64,000 nucleotides of DNA, taken from positions 372,001-436,000 of the forward strand of contig NZ_JAJDOP010000003.1 in assembly GCF_020595095.1 (NCBI RefSeq), in the 5' to 3' direction. The notes under the pieces were generated by a model. It worked only from the letters and a program-made list of their open reading frames with translations. It was not told the origin of the DNA and did not search any database. The translations under genes and the position numbers were made by a program. Of this stretch, positions 19,041 to 27,650 are shown piece by piece. Source of the DNA: Microvirga rosea. Lineage in GTDB: Bacteria; Pseudomonadota; Alphaproteobacteria; Rhizobiales; Beijerinckiaceae. Position 1 is the first letter of the stretch. Each line of letters opens with the position of its first letter.

Positions 19041-19056
19041 ATTAATACTATAATAC
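19041..19056. promoter_or_regulatory. Candidate GntR operator at the chvE promoter
   Basis: ATTAATACTATAATAC matches ATTAGTACTATTATAT at 24522-24537 in 13 of 16 positions. On the minus strand TTGAAG, a 16-nt spacer and TAGTAT (within this site) make a plausible chvE promoter, so the site would cover the -10. The GntR/FCD gene is the next gene upstream. Assignment to that regulator is inference. Confidence 0.45.
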
Positions 19057-19097
19057 AAGCGAGGCTCTTCAAGCGGCAGCTCGTGGCGCTTAAGCTC

Positions 19098-19928
19098 CTA
19101 CGATCCCCCAGCCTTCGAAAAATTCGCGGGCTGGCCCTCCATGGTAGCACCCGGCTCTGCTTGGGAAAATCCGTGCAGGCTCACGGTGGTGATGGCCCCG
19201 GCCTGGGTCGTGATGCCCACGCGGTCGGCAGTTTGGACGATCAGGGTCGACATGGCGTGCCCTGCCCCGGCAGCATCCTGCCGCTCGATCGCCTCGAACA
19301 CCGCTCGGTGGAGCTTCATGACGACTGCGAACCGGTCTTCGCTCGAGACTGGGGAACTGACGTCGAACGACGTCGCAAGGGCCGCTCCGATGACCGAACC
19401 GATCGACTGCAGGAACGGATTTCCCGAGGCCTCCAGGATCGCCTGATGAAAATCCAGGTCCGACCGGGTGAAACCCTGCCGGTCGTTACGGCAACGCCCC
19501 ATGCCCTCAAGGGCATCACGCATATGCTCCAATTGCTTGGGCGAGCGCCGAAGCGCGGCGGTCGCGCAGGCAAGGGGTTCGAGAGACTGGCGGATCTCGA
19601 AGAGCCAGCCCAGGAATCTCGCGTCGACTCCAAGCTGGAGATGCCACTCCAGGATGTCGGCGTCGAACATATTCCAGTTCTCTCGCCCCAGAACCCGCGT
19701 ACCGACCTTGGTCTTCGACTCGATCAGGCCCTTGGCCGCGAGGGTTTTCAGGGCCTCTCGCAGCGCCGTCCGCGAGACGCCGAAGAACTCCATGAGCTCC
19801 GCATCGCCCGGCAGCGTGCTGCCGACCGGATAGCGGCCCTGCATGATGCTGTGACCGATGCCATGGGCGACCAGATCGTGCGCGGAGCGGGTTCTGTGGG
19901 GTGTCGGAAAGTCGTTTATGGAGACCAT
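19098..19928 (-). CDS. GntR-family regulator, FadR/FCD subfamily
   Basis: A 276-residue regulator. The N-terminal winged helix includes LPGDAELMEFFGVSRTALRE (about 44-63), and the C-terminal all-helical FCD domain contains the usual acidic/His metal-ligand positions (DLDFHQAILEASGNPFL). FCD proteins bind sugar acids or other carboxylates and usually repress adjoining catabolic genes. Lying between two sugar importers and close to sugar-acid dehydratases, it is the likely local regulator, perhaps sensing L-arabinonate or 2-keto-3-deoxyarabonate (inference). Start ATG at 19928 chosen; it lies 10 bp past the yjfF stop, so the gene is probably co-transcribed with the ytf operon. Confidence 0.88.
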   Translation of the reverse strand: MVSINDFPTPHRTRSAHDLVAHGIGHSIMQGRYPVGSTLPGDAELMEFFGVSRTALREALKTLAAKGLIESKTKVGTRVLGRENWNMFDADILEWHLQLGVDARFLGWLFEIRQSLEPLACATAALRRSPKQLEHMRDALEGMGRCRNDRQGFTRSDLDFHQAILEASGNPFLQSIGSVIGAALATSFDVSSPVSSEDRFAVVMKLHRAVFEAIERQDAAGAGHAMSTLIVQTADRVGITTQAGAITTVSLHGFSQAEPGATMEGQPANFSKAGGS

Positions 19929-19938
19929 GGGCAGTCCC

Positions 19939-20904
19939 TCACGCCTGACCGGACCGGGCGGAAGCCATCGCCAGCCCCCGCTGCAAGACGATGAAGGCAA
20001 ACAGCAGGGCTCCGATCGCGATCTTTGTCCACCAAGAACTCAATGTCCCCTCGAAGGTTATGTATGTCTGGATCAGGCCCTGGATCAGCACGCCGATGAG
20101 CGTTCCGATGATGGTGCCATAGCCTCCCGTCAGCAGAGTGCCGCCGATGACGACCGCCGCGATCGTATCCAGCTCCACCCCCGTCGCGGCCAGGGAATAG
20201 CCCGCCGAGGTATAGAACGAAAAAATGATCCCGGCGAGCGCGGCGAGGAAACTCGACAGCATATAGATCCGGATCGTCGTCCTCCCCACCGGCACGCCCA
20301 TCAGCTCCGCCGAGGTTCGGTTGCCGCCCAGGGCATAAACGTTTGCGCCGAAGCGGGTGAAGTGGGCAAGGACGATTCCGCCCGCGAAGATCAGAAGCAT
20401 GACGAGGGCGATGAACGTCAGGCGTCCTCCTCCCGGCAACGCAAAGGCGATGTCCGTGATCTGACCGTAGGCCGGCGCGTTGATAGGGATCGAGTCGGTT
20501 GTCAGGACGAAGCACAGCCCCCTCGCCAGGAACATCCCCGCGAGCGTGACGATGAAGGCGGGGATTTGGAATGTGTGGATCAGAAAACCCATCCCTGCTC
20601 CGAAGAGAGCCGCAAGGCAAAGCACGAGCACGAACGCCAGATAGGGATTGAGGCCATGCTTCTCGATCGTGACCGCCAGGAACACCCCCGTGAACGCGAT
20701 CACGGAACCGACCGACAGGTCGATGCCGCCCGAGAGGATCACGAACGTCATGCCGACGGCAACGATGCCGAGAAAGGCGTTGTCGGTCAGGAGATTGGCG
20801 ACCACCCGGGTCGAGGCGAAACTCGGGAAGTGGGCGAGGCAGATGAGATAACCGACGACGAAAACGGCCAGCGTAATGAGAACCGGGAGGTGACGCTTGA
20901 TCAT
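19939..20904 (-). CDS. yjfF: Furanose ABC transporter permease (YjfF type)
   Basis: A 321-residue RbsC-family permease with about nine hydrophobic segments and the motif SGGIDLSVGSVIAFTG near residue 60. With YtfT it forms a heterodimeric channel. Its ATG at 20904 overlaps the ytfT stop (ATGA). The open frame runs on upstream to 21816 inside ytfT, but that part is a shadow frame. In E. coli this family imports galactofuranose, and orthologues in Shewanella (AraUVWZ) import L-arabinose, which suits the neighbouring dehydratases. Confidence 0.88.
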   Translation of the reverse strand: MIKRHLPVLITLAVFVVGYLICLAHFPSFASTRVVANLLTDNAFLGIVAVGMTFVILSGGIDLSVGSVIAFTGVFLAVTIEKHGLNPYLAFVLVLCLAALFGAGMGFLIHTFQIPAFIVTLAGMFLARGLCFVLTTDSIPINAPAYGQITDIAFALPGGGRLTFIALVMLLIFAGGIVLAHFTRFGANVYALGGNRTSAELMGVPVGRTTIRIYMLSSFLAALAGIIFSFYTSAGYSLAATGVELDTIAAVVIGGTLLTGGYGTIIGTLIGVLIQGLIQTYITFEGTLSSWWTKIAIGALLFAFIVLQRGLAMASARSGQA

Positions 20905-21905
20905 TTCTTGGCCCTCAGCACGGCACGAAAGCCCCCGAAGACGGGGGATTGCGCCAGGAGAACGGCGAGCACGACGATCGCCTTCACGATGAGGTTGTAC
21001 TCGGGCTGGAACCCGCTGAGCAGAATTCCGGTATTCATCGCCTGAATGATGAGAGCACCCACAACCGACAGGCCGAGGCTGAAGCGGCCGCCGAACAGGG
21101 ACGTTCCTCCGATCACCACCGCCAGGATGGCATCGAGTTCGAGCCAGAGACCGGCATTGTTCGCGTCCGCCCCACGAATGTCGGCGGTGACGATCAGGCC
21201 GGCGATCGCCGCACAAAGGCTGCACCACATATAGACCGCGATCGTCACCGCCCGCGTGCTGATGCCTGCGTAGCCGCTCGAGCGCACATTGGCGCCGATG
21301 GCCTCGATGAAGAGCCCAAGGGCCGTGTATCGCACCACCAGATGCGTAATGATCAATACGACGATGGCGATCACCACAGGCATCGGGAGCATGAGGAAGG
21401 AACCGCTGCCGATGGCGGCGAAGCCCTCGCTGACGAAGGTGATGATTTGCCCTTCCGTGATCAGCTGCGCGAAACCGCGCCCCGCCACCATCAGGATGAG
21501 GGTCGCAACGAAGGGCTGGATCTCGAGCACCGCGACGAGAAAGCCGTTCCAGAGGCCGCAGAGGAGCCCGATGCCGGCCGCAGCCGCGAGAGCTGTGGGA
21601 AGCGGATAGCCTTGGGCCGTCAGGGTCGCGGCGGTCGCGCCGGCGATGGCCATGACGGCGCCGACCGAAAGGTCGATGCCCCTCGTGGCGATGACGAGAG
21701 TCATTCCCAGGGACAGAATGGCGACCGGCGCGCCACGGTTCAGCACGTCGACGACGCTGCCGAACAGGCGGCCATCCTGAATCCTTATGGCGAAGAAGTC
21801 GCGAAAGACGAACCAATTGACCAGAAATACGACGAGGAGCGCCAGCAACTGCGGCAGCCCTTTGGGAAAACTACGGGGCGCTTGAGCCCTGATCACGCCG
21901 CTCAT
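20901..21905 (-). CDS. ytfT: Furanose ABC transporter permease (YtfT type)
   Basis: A 334-residue RbsC-family permease with the motif TRGIDLSVGAVMAIAG (about 68-83) and repeated hydrophobic segments. It abuts the ATPase gene directly (no intergenic base between start 21905 and stop 21906) and overlaps yjfF by 4 bp. Together the genes make a four-component YtfQRT-YjfF importer, distinguished from other ribose-type systems by having two different permease subunits. Confidence 0.9.
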   Translation of the reverse strand: MSGVIRAQAPRSFPKGLPQLLALLVVFLVNWFVFRDFFAIRIQDGRLFGSVVDVLNRGAPVAILSLGMTLVIATRGIDLSVGAVMAIAGATAATLTAQGYPLPTALAAAAGIGLLCGLWNGFLVAVLEIQPFVATLILMVAGRGFAQLITEGQIITFVSEGFAAIGSGSFLMLPMPVVIAIVVLIITHLVVRYTALGLFIEAIGANVRSSGYAGISTRAVTIAVYMWCSLCAAIAGLIVTADIRGADANNAGLWLELDAILAVVIGGTSLFGGRFSLGLSVVGALIIQAMNTGILLSGFQPEYNLIVKAIVVLAVLLAQSPVFGGFRAVLRAKK

Positions 21906-23414
21906 TCAATGGCTCGCAATGGTTGTCATGATGCTGTCGGCGCTGACCTCCGCGCCCGACAATTCCCGTACATGCCGACGATCGCGCAGAACAACGACGC
22001 GGTCGCTGTAGGAGGCAATTTCCTCCAGTTCCGACGAGATGACCAGAAGGGCGAGCCCGTCCTCGCAGAGGCGCTCGATCAGGCGGATGATTTCCGCATG
22101 AGCGCCCACGTCGATCCCACGGGTGGGCTCATCGAGAATGAGAAAGCGCGGCTCCGTGGCAAGCCAGCGGGCGAGCAACGCTTTCTGCTGGTTTCCGCCG
22201 GACAGGAGGCCGATGGGCTTTTCCGCATCGGGCGTTCGAATGTCGAGCAGCTTGATGAAGCGGTTGGCGATGTCGTCCTGGATGCGGCGCGGCAACCTGT
22301 TCAGCCATCCTCGCTGGGCCTGTAGCGCCAGAATGATGTTCTCGCGGATGGAGAGTTCTGCGACGATCCCTTCGGTTTTGCGATCTTCCGGCGTAAATCC
22401 GAAGCGAAGCCTGGCCGCATCGCGCGGAGACGCGATCCGCACCGGCTTTCCGTCGACGAAGGCCTCCCCGGTATCCGCTCGCTCGATCCCGAAGACCAGT
22501 TTGGCGGTCTCCGTACGGCCGGATCCGAGAAGCCCTGCGAGCCCCACCACCTCGCCCGGACGGATCGCGAGGTCGAAGGGCTCCAGAAGCCGGCGCTTGC
22601 CGTAGTTCCTGAAAGCCACCAAAGGCTCTCCCGTGACGGCCCTCCGGTGCGCGCGATGGAGGGCCTCGGCGGCCAGCTCTCGGCCCAGCATCATGGACAC
22701 GAGCTCGATGCGCGGCAGATCCGCGATCGGGCGCGTGCCGATGAGGCGGCCGTTCCGCAAAATAGTGACCCGGTCGCAGAGCCCATAAACCTGATCGAGA
22801 AAATGCGTGACGAAGACAATTCCGATTCCCCGCTGCTTCAGCCCGTTGAGGATCCGGAAAAGAGTTTCGACCTCCTGGGTGTCGAGGCTCGCAGTCGGCT
22901 CGTCGAGGATCAGCACCTTCGCCGAGAGATCAACCGCGCGGGCGATGGCGACGATCTGCTGGACCGCGACCGAGAAGCTCCCCAGGGGATTGGCGACGTC
23001 GATGTCGAGACCATAGCCCGCCAGGATCTCCGAGGATCTCCGGCGCATCTCGGCGGTCCGGACAAGGCCGAACCGGTGCGGCTGACGGCCGATGAAAAGG
23101 TTTTCCGCGACCGAAAGATTCGGTAGCAGATTGACCTCCTGGTAGACGGTGCCGATGCCGAGGGAGAGCGCATCGGCGGGGTTCTGCGGCGCGATCTCCT
23201 GGCTGTCGAGACGGATGGTTCCGCCATCTCGCTTGAAAACACCGGTCAACACCTTGATCAGCGTCGACTTTCCAGCGCCGTTCTCGCCGAGGAGCCCATG
23301 GATCTCCCCAGCCCGCAATGTGAAATCGACATGATCGAGCGCTTGAACGCCCGGGAAGCCCTTTGTGAGTCCGCGGATTTCAAGGAGTTCGGGCTCTTCT
23401 CTGATGACCTGCAT
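21906..23414 (-). CDS. ytfR: Furanose ABC transporter ATPase (YtfR type)
   Basis: A 502-residue tandem ABC ATPase. The first cassette has Walker [10 protein letters not shown] and Walker [12 protein letters not shown]; the second has the degenerate [18 protein letters not shown] and [13 protein letters not shown]. This is the standard layout of sugar ATPases in the RbsA/MglA/YtfR group. It follows ytfQ after an 89-bp gap that contains a hairpin (23461-23493). Confidence 0.92.
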   Translation of the reverse strand: MQVIREEPELLEIRGLTKGFPGVQALDHVDFTLRAGEIHGLLGENGAGKSTLIKVLTGVFKRDGGTIRLDSQEIAPQNPADALSLGIGTVYQEVNLLPNLSVAENLFIGRQPHRFGLVRTAEMRRRSSEILAGYGLDIDVANPLGSFSVAVQQIVAIARAVDLSAKVLILDEPTASLDTQEVETLFRILNGLKQRGIGIVFVTHFLDQVYGLCDRVTILRNGRLIGTRPIADLPRIELVSMMLGRELAAEALHRAHRRAVTGEPLVAFRNYGKRRLLEPFDLAIRPGEVVGLAGLLGSGRTETAKLVFGIERADTGEAFVDGKPVRIASPRDAARLRFGFTPEDRKTEGIVAELSIRENIILALQAQRGWLNRLPRRIQDDIANRFIKLLDIRTPDAEKPIGLLSGGNQQKALLARWLATEPRFLILDEPTRGIDVGAHAEIIRLIERLCEDGLALLVISSELEEIASYSDRVVVLRDRRHVRELSGAEVSADSIMTTIASH

Positions 23415-23460
23415 TCTGTTTCCGCCGGGGATGCAAGAGCCGCCGATGGGCGGCGGGCTC

Positions 23461-23493
23461 GGGAGAGCGCGGGAATGAAAGCCGCCCTCTCCC
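23461..23493 (-). repeat. Intercistronic hairpin between ytfQ and ytfR
   Basis: Inverted repeat GGGAGAG-C-GCGG (23461-23472) with CCGC-C-CTCTCCC (23482-23493), one C/C mismatch and a 9-nt loop. No T-run follows. It occupies the same position as the hairpin after chvE, between a binding-protein gene and its ATPase gene, and may likewise stabilise the binding-protein mRNA. Confidence 0.6.
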
Positions 23494-23503
23494 GGCGAGG
23501 ACC

Positions 23504-24466
23504 TTAGTAGAGGTCCTTACGCTTGCTGTACTCGGCCTGTGCGGTCTCAGGGGTGAAGACCTTGGACTCCGTCTGGATCCATTTGGGCGGCTGTTTTCCG
23601 TCCTTCTTGTAGGCGATCAGCGCATCGAAGGCGGGGCCCGCCATGTTCGGCGTCAACTCGACCGTGACATTCGCCTCGCCGTCGCCCATGGCCTTGAAGA
23701 TATCCGGCACGCCGTCGATGGACACGATCTTGATGTCCTTTCCAGGCTTCAATCCGGCTTCCTTGATGGCCTGAATGGCCCCGATCGCCATGTCGTCGTT
23801 GTGAGCGTAGACGGCGCAGATGTTCTTTCCGCCGCCCTCGGCCTTGATGAAGCTCTCCATGACTTCCTTGCCCTTCGTGCGCGTGAAGTCACCCGACTGG
23901 GTGCGGACGATCTTCATGCCGGGATTGGCCGCCACGACCTGATCGAACCCCTTCTTGCGGTTGATCGCCGGGCTCGAGCCGACGGTGCCCTGCAGCTCGA
24001 CGACGTTGCACTTCCCGCCCGTTTCCTTGGCCAGCCACTCCCCGGCGACCTTGCCTTCGTAGACCGTGTCCGAGGTCACGGCGGTGAGATAGAGAGACTC
24101 GTCCTTCGTATCGATGGACCGGTCGAGGAGGACGACCGGAATCTTGGCGTCCTTGGCTTCCTTGAGCACCGCATCCCAGCCGGTCGAAACCACGGGAGCG
24201 ATGAAGATCGCGTCGACGCCCTGAGCGATGAAGGAGCGGACGGCCCGGATCTGGTTCTCCTGCTTCTGCTGGGCATCCGAGATCTTGAGGTCAATTCCGC
24301 GCTTTTCGGCCTCGCTCTTCGAAACCTTCGTTTCGGCGGCACGCCAGCCCGATTCGGATCCGACCTGCGAGAAGCCGACGGTCATTTTGGTCTGGGCCAG
24401 GGCTGAACCGGATCCCAGCACCAGTGCGGCCATGCCGATAGTCGCCAAAAAATGTCGAGCCTTCAT
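23504..24466 (-). CDS. ytfQ: Furanose-binding periplasmic protein (YtfQ type)
   Basis: A 320-residue type I sugar-binding protein with a clear signal peptide (MKARHFLATIGMAAL..., cleavage after GSALA). YtfQ-type segments follow: VGFSQVGSESGWR, a QKQENQIRAVRSFIAQGVD region and the NDDMAIGAIQAIKEAG hinge segment. It delivers furanose-form sugars to YtfRT-YjfF. Given the divergently encoded arabinonate dehydratase, L-arabinofuranose is the favoured ligand; galactofuranose is the alternative. Confidence 0.9.
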   Translation of the reverse strand: MKARHFLATIGMAALVLGSGSALAQTKMTVGFSQVGSESGWRAAETKVSKSEAEKRGIDLKISDAQQKQENQIRAVRSFIAQGVDAIFIAPVVSTGWDAVLKEAKDAKIPVVLLDRSIDTKDESLYLTAVTSDTVYEGKVAGEWLAKETGGKCNVVELQGTVGSSPAINRKKGFDQVVAANPGMKIVRTQSGDFTRTKGKEVMESFIKAEGGGKNICAVYAHNDDMAIGAIQAIKEAGLKPGKDIKIVSIDGVPDIFKAMGDGEANVTVELTPNMAGPAFDALIAYKKDGKQPPKWIQTESKVFTPETAQAEYSKRKDLY

Positions 24467-24508
24467 GCGTTTTCTCCCTGGAGGACTTGTTCTTCGACTT
24501 TAGCAGCC

Positions 24509-24537
24509 TTAACAGCCGCCTATTAGTACTATTATAT
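24509..24537 (+). promoter_or_regulatory. Divergent promoter region with shared GntR-like site
   Basis: On the plus strand TTAACA (24509-24514), 17-nt spacer and TTATAT (24532-24537) form a promoter for the dehydratase gene at 24624. On the minus strand a TATAAT (24537-24532 region) with upstream TTGAAT serves ytfQ. ATTAGTACTATTATAT (24522-24537), containing the palindrome TAGTACTA, overlaps both -10 elements and resembles 19041-19056. One regulator binding here could control uptake and catabolism together. Confidence 0.5.
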
Positions 24538-24623
24538 GAAGCAAACGAAGCGCCTATTCAACCATAGTCGCGGTTCTCCGATCCGGTGCCGCGGCGCGAG
24601 ATCTTCAAGGGCACGCAAGAAAC

Positions 24624-26357
24624 ATGAATGATGACAAGAAGCGCCAGCTGCGCAGCCAGGCCTGGTTCGGGCGCCAGGACAAGATGGGCTTCTATTATCG
24701 CTCGTTTCTCAAGAACAGCGGCTTCCCCCAGGACCAGTTCGAGGGGCGGCCGGTCATCGGCATCTGCAATACCTGGTCGGAACTGAACCCCTGCAATTCC
24801 CACTTCCGCACGATTGCCGAGCACGTCCGTTACGGCGTCCTGGATGCAGGGGGCTTTCCTCTCGAATTCCCGGTATCATCGCTTGGCGAAGTCACCATGC
24901 GCCCGACTGCGATGCTGTTTCGCAACCTCGCCGCCATGGACGTGGAGGAGGCCATTCGCGCCCACCCCCTCGACGGCGTCGTTCTGCTCATGGGGTGCGA
25001 CAAGACCACCCCTGCCCTGCTGATGGGAGCCACTTCCGCCGACCTGCCGACCATCGGCGTCTCGGGGGGACCGCAGCTCCGGGGGGTCTACCGGGGCAAG
25101 TATATCGGGTCCGGCACGAACATCATTTCCATGAGCGAGCAGCTGCGCGCTGGAGAAGTGACGCTCCAAGAGTTCCACGAGGCGGAAGGGGGAATGAACC
25201 GGTCTCATGGGCATTGCATGACCATGGGCACCGCCTCGACCATGGCGTCGATGGTCGAGGCGCTCGGCGTCGGCCTTCCCGAAAACGCCGCGATCCCGGC
25301 GACGGACGCCCGCCGCAACCATCTCGCCCGCATGGCCGGCCGCCGCATCGTCGAGATGGTGCATGAGGATCTGGTTCTGTCGAAGATCCTGACGCGGGAA
25401 GCATTCGAGAACGCCATTCGGGTTCTGGCGGCGATCGGCGGCTCGACCAATGCGGTCGTCCATCTTCTGGCTATCGCCGGACGGGCCGGCGTCGACCTCA
25501 GCCTCGACGATTTCGACCGCCTCGGGCGCGACGTTCACTGCCTTGTCGATCTCATGCCGTCCGGGCAGTTCCTGATGGAGGATTTCTATTATGCCGGGGG
25601 GCTACCCGTGGTCCTTCGCACGCTCGGCGAGCGCGGGCTCCTGAACAAGGATGTGCTCACGGCGAATGGCCGTCCGCTGTGGGAGAACGTGAAGGACGCG
25701 CCATGCTGGAACACGTCCGTCATCACGTCTTTCGACGAGCCCTTCAAGGCCGATGCAGGAATCGCGATCCTGCGCGGGAACCTGGCGCCCGACGGCGCGG
25801 TCATCAAACCGTCCGCCGCCTCCCCGGAGCTGATGAACCATACGGGCCGGGCGGTCGTCTTCGAGACCATCGAAGAACTCCATGAGTGCATCGACGACGA
25901 CGATCTCGACATCGACGAGACCTGCATCATGGTTCTGAAGAACTGCGGCCCCAAGGGATATCCCGGCATGGCGGAGGTGGGCAACATGCCCCTGCCCCAG
26001 AAGCTTCTGCGCAAGGGCGTGCGGGACATGGTGCGGATTTCGGATGCGCGCATGTCGGGAACGGCCTACGGCACCGTCGTTCTGCATGTGGCCCCGGAAG
26101 CGGCTGCCGGCGGCCCCCTCGCCTTGGTCCGGAACGGCGATCTCATCACCCTCGACGTGGCGGCCCGGAGCTTGCATCTCCATGTGGATGCCGCCGAGCT
26201 GGAGAGCAGACGCGCGGCCTGGACGCCGCCTGCTCCCCATGCGGCCCGCGGCTATGCGAAGCTCTATATCGACCATGTGCTCCAAGCGGATAAGGGCGCC
26301 GACCTGGACTTCCTCGTCGGCCGTACGGGCTCCCCGGTTCCCCGCGACAACCACTAA
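24624..26357 (+). CDS. L-arabinonate dehydratase (IlvD/Edd family)
   Basis: A 577-residue IlvD/Edd-family dehydratase. The three cysteines that hold the [2Fe-2S] cluster in sugar-acid dehydratases are present: Cys56 (LNPCNSH), Cys125 (MGCDKTTPA) and Cys198 (HGHCMTMGT), close to the spacing known for the Rhizobium leguminosarum L-arabinonate dehydratase. It converts L-arabinonate to L-2-keto-3-deoxyarabonate in the non-phosphorylating L-arabinose pathway. Related enzymes also act on D-fuconate or D-xylonate. The next gene, 26 bp downstream, is the matching 2-keto-3-deoxy acid dehydratase, which supports the arabinonate call. Confidence 0.9.
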   Translation: MNDDKKRQLRSQAWFGRQDKMGFYYRSFLKNSGFPQDQFEGRPVIGICNTWSELNPCNSHFRTIAEHVRYGVLDAGGFPLEFPVSSLGEVTMRPTAMLFRNLAAMDVEEAIRAHPLDGVVLLMGCDKTTPALLMGATSADLPTIGVSGGPQLRGVYRGKYIGSGTNIISMSEQLRAGEVTLQEFHEAEGGMNRSHGHCMTMGTASTMASMVEALGVGLPENAAIPATDARRNHLARMAGRRIVEMVHEDLVLSKILTREAFENAIRVLAAIGGSTNAVVHLLAIAGRAGVDLSLDDFDRLGRDVHCLVDLMPSGQFLMEDFYYAGGLPVVLRTLGERGLLNKDVLTANGRPLWENVKDAPCWNTSVITSFDEPFKADAGIAILRGNLAPDGAVIKPSAASPELMNHTGRAVVFETIEELHECIDDDDLDIDETCIMVLKNCGPKGYPGMAEVGNMPLPQKLLRKGVRDMVRISDARMSGTAYGTVVLHVAPEAAAGGPLALVRNGDLITLDVAARSLHLHVDAAELESRRAAWTPPAPHAARGYAKLYIDHVLQADKGADLDFLVGRTGSPVPRDNH

Positions 26358-26383
26358 TTCCTAACTCAACTGACCGAGAGGAT

Positions 26384-27322
26384 ATGATCTTGCCTCAAGC
26401 CACCGCTTCCCGCCCCTATCGCGGCGTCTTTCCCGTCGTGCCCAGCATTTTCGACGAGAGCGGCAAACTCGATCTCGAAGGCCAGAAGCGCGCTGTCGAC
26501 TTCATGATCGATGCCGGGTCGGACGGCCTGTGCATCCTGGCGAACTTTTCCGAGCAGTTTGTCCTGTCGGACGAGGAGCGCGAGGTCATCATGAAGGAGG
26601 TTCTCGATCACGTCGCGGGACGGGTGCCTGTGATCGTCACGACAACGCATTTTGCGACCCATATCTGCGCCGAGCGCAGCCGCCGGGCACAGGATGCGGG
26701 CGCGTCCATGGTGATGATCATGCCCCCCTATCACGGCGCGACGATACGGGTCTCCGAGAACGGAATTTATGAGTTCTACCGGGCGGTATCGGAGGCCATC
26801 GACATCCCGATCATGATCCAGGACGCGCCTGTCGCCGGGACGCCCCTGTCCGCCCCGTTCCTGGCCCGCATGGCGCGGGAGATTCAAAACGTCGCCTATT
26901 TCAAGATCGAGGTTGCGGGAGCCGCCGCAAAGCTCCGGGATCTTCTGACTCTTGGCGGCGACGCCATAGAAGGTCCTTGGGACGGTGAGGAAGCCATTAC
27001 CCTGATGGCCGATCTCGACGCGGGCGCCACGGGCGCCATGACCGGAGGGGCGTATCCGGACGGTATCCGGCAGATCATCGACCCGTACGTCGCCGGGCGC
27101 CGCGAAGAGGCCATGCGGGCCTATGAGCGATGGTTGCCCTTGATCAACTATGAGAACCGGCAATGTGGCCTCCTGGCATGCAAGGCCCTGATGAGGGAAG
27201 GAGGCGTCATCAGGTCGGATGCCGCGCGTCTTCCCCTTCAGCCGCTCCACCCCGAAACCCGCAAAGGACTGATCGAGCTGGCGCGACGCCTCGATCCTGT
27301 GGTCCTGCGTTGGGGCCGCTAG
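26384..27322 (+). CDS. L-2-keto-3-deoxyarabonate dehydratase (DHDPS superfamily)
   Basis: A 312-residue class I aldolase-fold protein with the Schiff-base lysine Lys174 in YFKIE and a GAMTGGAYPDG segment. It lacks the Tyr used by dihydrodipicolinate synthase at the MIQDAPV position (about 144-150), which fits the keto-deoxyarabonate dehydratases. It would turn L-2-keto-3-deoxyarabonate into alpha-ketoglutarate semialdehyde. The ATG at 26384 is only 2 nt from GAGAGG (26376-26381); a TTG at 26390 has better spacing (8 nt) and may be the true start. An alternative role as a different keto-acid lyase is less likely given the upstream dehydratase. Confidence 0.87.
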   Translation: MILPQATASRPYRGVFPVVPSIFDESGKLDLEGQKRAVDFMIDAGSDGLCILANFSEQFVLSDEEREVIMKEVLDHVAGRVPVIVTTTHFATHICAERSRRAQDAGASMVMIMPPYHGATIRVSENGIYEFYRAVSEAIDIPIMIQDAPVAGTPLSAPFLARMAREIQNVAYFKIEVAGAAAKLRDLLTLGGDAIEGPWDGEEAITLMADLDAGATGAMTGGAYPDGIRQIIDPYVAGRREEAMRAYERWLPLINYENRQCGLLACKALMREGGVIRSDAARLPLQPLHPETRKGLIELARRLDPVVLRWGR

Positions 27323-27650
27323 GGGCGGCATAGAGACTACCGAATCGTGCGGCCGTCTTAACGCCAAGGAAGAGTTCGCGAGGTTTCTGAGATTTCCCTC
27401 AAGAACGCTTCCTTATGACTATATTCCTCTAAATACTCGTTTTTATAGGGCGGATCACCACGCGATTGCGGAAGTGTACTTTTTAAGGAACCCTTTCGCA
27501 CTTTACTCCGAACAACTGAAAAAAACGTGCTTCCCTTTTATTGACGTTAAGGAAGTTCTGAGATTATTGGCTCGTTGTTTCTCGCAACCCACCTTTCAAC
27601 AGTATAGATTATAAACGGACCGAACAATTTGTTGGATCCGGCCGAAAAAG
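27323..27650. other. AT-rich intergenic region with an imperfect direct repeat
   Basis: No gene was recognised in these 328 bp, which are clearly more AT-rich than the flanks. A segment beginning ACGCCAAGGAAG (27361) and ending TTTCTGAGATTT recurs about 180 bp later as ACGTTAAGGAAGTTCTGAGATT (27544 onward) without the 10-nt middle part. The stretch probably holds the diguanylate cyclase promoter, but no confident -35/-10 pair could be chosen. Confidence 0.4.

Noticed and set aside
17252..19045. A 597-codon plus-strand frame opposite mmsA and chvE
   Set aside because: Complementary-strand shadow of well-supported transporter genes; no start signal and no recognisable fold.
20905..21816. Upstream extension of the yjfF frame through ytfT
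   Set aside because: The frame stays open, but its translation is Arg/Gly/His-rich shadow sequence; ATGA coupling at 20901-20904 sets the true start.
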